Origin: Saccopteryx bilineata
Taxonomy: Eukaryota > Chordata > Mammalia > Chiroptera > Emballonuridae
DNA: 64,000 nucleotides
Assembly: GCF_036850765.1 (NCBI RefSeq)
Contig: NC_089496.1
Span: 47,544,113 to 47,608,112, forward strand
Direction of reading: 5' to 3'
A program made the translations under genes and the position numbers. The notes beneath the pieces were generated by a model. It worked only from the letters and a program-made list of their open reading frames with translations. It was not told the origin of the DNA and did no database searches. Positions 61,401 to 64,000 of the stretch are shown piece after piece. Numbering within the stretch: position 1 is the first letter of the stretch; every line of letters starts with the position of its first letter.

Positions 61401-62114
61401 TCTTTTTTCAGTTCCAGTCCCTCCTGCATTGAGGGTACCATTCCATTCAGACCCTGAGAGCTGTGGAAGCTGGAGCAGGCCCTGGGAGTTGGGGCCCAGA
61501 TGTGCAGAAAGGAGAGTCCTGGGGTCTGCTGCTTCCACATGTGGACAGCTGGGGGCAGGAGTGGGGGGTGGGAGAGATCTCAGCACCCACAGCACCCACA
61601 GACAGGACAGGGTAAGAAGGGGCATCCCACCTCCACCAAGGTCCAGAGCAAATATCTAGCTGTTTCCCGTTCAGGCTGGGTCTCACGGGGCCCAGTCAGG
61701 CCAGAGGCACCAGAAGGGACCACTGCTATTATGGGGACTTCCACTGGGACTGGGCGTCTGGCAGCATTAGGCAGCCAGATGGGCAAGGATACTGTAAGCC
61801 CTTGTGGCCTCTTTGTGAGAATTGGAAAAAGACGTCCTCTCTGGGCAGACCCTGAGTTGCCATCTGAAGCACCCTGCTAAGCAAAATTTGGAGATGCAGC
61901 CGGACTCTGAGTCAACTGGGACCCCCGGCAGGGCGGCTCAGGGAGGTTTGGTACCTGCAAGCTGAGGCCCGGAGTCCAGGGCAGGACAGGTGCGGGTTCC
62001 TTCAACAAGCACTGAGCACAGCAGATGCTGGGCGGCCAGTGGTCACCAAGACAGATGAGGCCCCCGTGGTCCAGGAGCATATGTGTCAGAGGAAGAGACA
62101 GAGAACAGTGACCC
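58420..62114. other. Intergenic GC-rich sequence
   Basis: No exon recognised. A (CCCCA)n tract lies at about 59244-59280. An L2-like fragment may begin near 62000. Confidence 0.4.
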
Positions 62115-62131
62115 AGAAAAATATCAGATGG

Positions 62132-62471
62132 CCTGACCGGGTGGTGGCGCAGTGGACTGGTGCAGAGCATCGGACTGGGATGCAGAAGACACAGGTTCGA
62201 GACCCCGAGGTTGCCAGCTTGAGCGTAGGCTCATCTGGTTTGAGCAAAGCTCACCAGCTTGGACCCAAGGTCGCTGGCTCAAGCAAGAGGTTACTCAGTC
62301 TGCTGAAGGCCCATGGTCAAGACACATATGAGAAAGCAATCAATGAACAACTAAGGTGTCGCAACGCGCAACGAAGAACTAATGATTGATGCTTCTCATC
62401 TCTCTGTTCCTGTCTGTCTGTCCCTGTCTATCCCTCTCTCTGACTCTCTCTCTCTGTAAAAAAAAGAAAAG
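62132..62471 (+). repeat. Bat tRNA-derived SINE (type B), sense
   Basis: Starts CCTGACCGGGTGGTGGCGCA and has B box GGTTCGAGACC and an A-rich tail. Target duplication AGAAAAATATCAG(A/G)TGG at 62115-62131 and 62472-62488. A few extra bases in the A-box region (GTGGACTGGTGCAGAGC) set it apart from the other copies. Confidence 0.93.
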
Positions 62472-62488
62472 AGAAAAATATCAGGTGG

Positions 62489-62871
62489 CCTGCAGAGACT
62501 TACAGGACGTTGAGGGGCAGTGAGTGAAGGGCCATGATAAGTTGGGGGCAGGCAGTCCCTCCACCCTGGAGTCTTAAGCTGAGACCTGAAGGCTAAGAAG
62601 AAGTCAGCAGAGTGAAAGCAAGGGGAAAAGCATGGTGAGGAGAGGGATTAGCCAGGCGAAGTCCCCACCGCGGGGACAAACTTGGCCCCGTTAGGAGCTA
62701 CAAGGAGGCTGGGAGGACCGGCCCACGGTGCGAGCCCAGGAGAGAGGAGGAGGTGCGACCAGCCGCCAGGGGCCAGGTCTCAGGACTCTGCCAACCACCG
62801 TGAGGAGTGTGGACTCGTCCTCAGCACAGTGAGGAGCCGTTAGAGGGATGTAAACAGAAGAGGCCCAAGGA
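62489..62871. other. L2-like or unique intergenic sequence
   Basis: TTAAGCTGAGACCTGAAGGC and nearby text resemble an old L2-type repeat split by the SINE at 62132. No gene. Confidence 0.35.
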
Positions 62872-63062
62872 CAATGATTCTCAGCCAGGAGTGACTCCTA
62901 AGCCCCCCCTCTCCCCGATATCTGGCAATGTCTGAGTTAGGGGAGGAAGGCCTAGCGGCCAGGGATGCTGCTTAATTAACTTCCTTCAAGTCGCAGGATG
63001 GCTCCCATGACGAGGAATTAGCTGGCCCCAAATGTCAATAGCTCTGAGGTTACAGAGCCCTG
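62872..63062 (+). mobile_element. MER20 (hAT-Charlie fossil), sense
   Basis: CAATGATTCTCAGCC start, ATCTGGCAATGTCTGAG, GGCCAGGGATGCTGCTTAAT, GGCCCCAAATGTCAATAGCT and a degraded right end near 63062. Confidence 0.75.
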
Positions 63063-63289
63063 AACTAAGCAAGCACTGGTGTCCCCCAGGGCCGCTGTTC
63101 TTTTTGAAGAACCCGGGGTCACTGTCCTCACATCCAGCTCTTTCTATATATACTCCGGGTTCCAATTCTGTCTCCACCACTTGCTCAAAATGTCAGTGGT
63201 GCAGAGGTTGAGGGACTCGGCTGCAGAAGGAGGGATGCTCCGCGGCTGCTGAGACCTGCGCGGGCCATCGCCACAGCCCCCGGCCACGT

Positions 63290-63560
63290 GGGGCCCGTGC
63301 CTGTTGTCAGGTGCCTAGTCTCGGCTAAGACGTGCCACACCGAATTTCAAATCTGGTACAATAAACACAGTGTAGAATATTCCTATGCTTATCTTGATTA
63401 CATGTTAAAACCCTATTTTAGAGATACTGGGTTAAACACAAGGTACCATTAAAATTAATTCCACTTGGTTCTTTGTTTTACTTTTTTTTTTTTTATACGT
63501 AGCTCCTAGGAGATGTTAAATTCCAGACACGGCTCCCATTATGCTGCTAGTGGGCGGTGC
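63290..63560 (+). mobile_element. MER5/Charlie-type fossil
   Basis: CCCTATTTTAGAGATACTGG, ACCATTAAAATTAATTCCAC and GCTAGTGGGCGGTGCTG match a common mammalian hAT-Charlie fossil. Decayed. Confidence 0.55.
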
Positions 63561-63584
63561 TGTGACACGGTGATAATGCTGATT

Positions 63585-63610
63585 AAACGGCTTCCGCGGT
63601 GCCAAGAACT

Positions 63611-63654
<44 letters not shown>

Positions 63655-63830
63655 AGATCATTTAATTTTCACAGCCACTCCATAAAGGAGATATTGTGAT
63701 TATCCTCACATTCTACGTGAAGAAGCTGTGGCCCAGAGAGGGCAAGTGACTTGCCTAAGGCCACACGGGGAGTAAGGGTAGAGCTGGCTTCTGAAGCTGG
63801 GTGCCTAACCAGACTGCATGAGGAGGATGG
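63585..63830 (-). repeat. MIR/L2 fragment with a 39-T run inside
   Basis: CATTTAATTTTCACAGCCAC, CCAGAGAGGGCAAGTGACTT and CTAAGGCCACACGGGGAGTA are antisense MIR. The repeat is interrupted by T39 at 63612-63650. Confidence 0.75.
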
Positions 63831-63904
63831 CCGGGTCAGGGTGGTAAGGGTGCCGTCAGGCAGGAGTGGGATGGTTCCGGAGCCACAGGACTCTGGATGG
63901 AGTG

Positions 63905-63980
63905 GACACAAGAAATGAAAGAGGAGGGGAGGGGAGGGAAAGAAAAGGAAAGGGAGGGGAGGGAAAGGAGGGAAAGAATC
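63905..63980 (+). repeat. (GGGGA/GGAAA)n purine tract
   Basis: Purine-only stretch such as GAGGAGGGGAGGGGAGGGAA near the window end. Confidence 0.85.
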
Positions 63981-64000
63981 AAGAACGCTCACTGCCCTGG

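Noticed and set aside
55000..64000. Possible first exons of ADCYAP1R1
   Set aside because: This gene is expected downstream in mammals, but I found no frame resembling its signal peptide or extracellular domain, so it must lie beyond the window.

Overview
This window is vertebrate nuclear DNA, almost certainly from a bat. It holds one recognisable protein-coding gene: GHRHR, the growth-hormone-releasing hormone receptor, on the + strand from 15101 to 26075 in 13 coding exons. All exon phases fit, and the joined reading frame is 423 residues, the length I recall for the human receptor. The bat call rests on tRNA-derived SINEs whose heads and tails resemble bat (VES-like) families and which occur here in two large types plus one short one. 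It also rests on several short non-autonomous hAT transposons with clean 8-bp target duplications. From memory the two large SINE types look most like those of horseshoe bats and relatives (Rhinolophoidea), but that finer placement is an inference.

Layout. 1-14.9 kb is the intergenic region upstream of GHRHR, with a hAT element, two SINEs, a long block of antisense LINE-1/HAL1-type remnants (10.9-12.9 kb), MER20 and MIR fossils. About 14.9-26.3 kb is GHRHR: a GC-rich TATA-less promoter with a Pit-1-like site about 120 bp before the ATG, then 13 coding exons. Its introns carry a 370-bp pure pyrimidine tract (intron 1), a SINE (intron 5), a 108-bp tandem duplication (intron 10), and a 131-bp duplicated block plus a hAT element (intron 12). 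26.3-64 kb is the intergenic region downstream. In other mammals the next gene in this direction is ADCYAP1R1, but I see none of its exons here. This part contains an L1 3' end, three more hAT elements, a solo endogenous-retrovirus LTR with TG...CA ends and a 5-bp target duplication, a MaLR (MLT1-type) LTR split by a hAT, nested fossil DNA transposons, many MIRs, and the remaining SINEs.

Function. The only gene product is a class B G-protein-coupled receptor of pituitary somatotrophs, so the surrounding DNA is best read for its regulatory content. The most notable patterns are CTCF-like core motifs: one is carried by every copy of the large dimeric SINE, and unique ones lie at 29146, 39141 and 54940. 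AT-rich homeodomain/POU-motif clusters near 36.4, 44.8 and 57.6 kb lie outside recognisable repeats. I found no RNA gene, CRISPR array or new protein system. The longer open frames elsewhere are GC-rich or repeat-driven chance frames.
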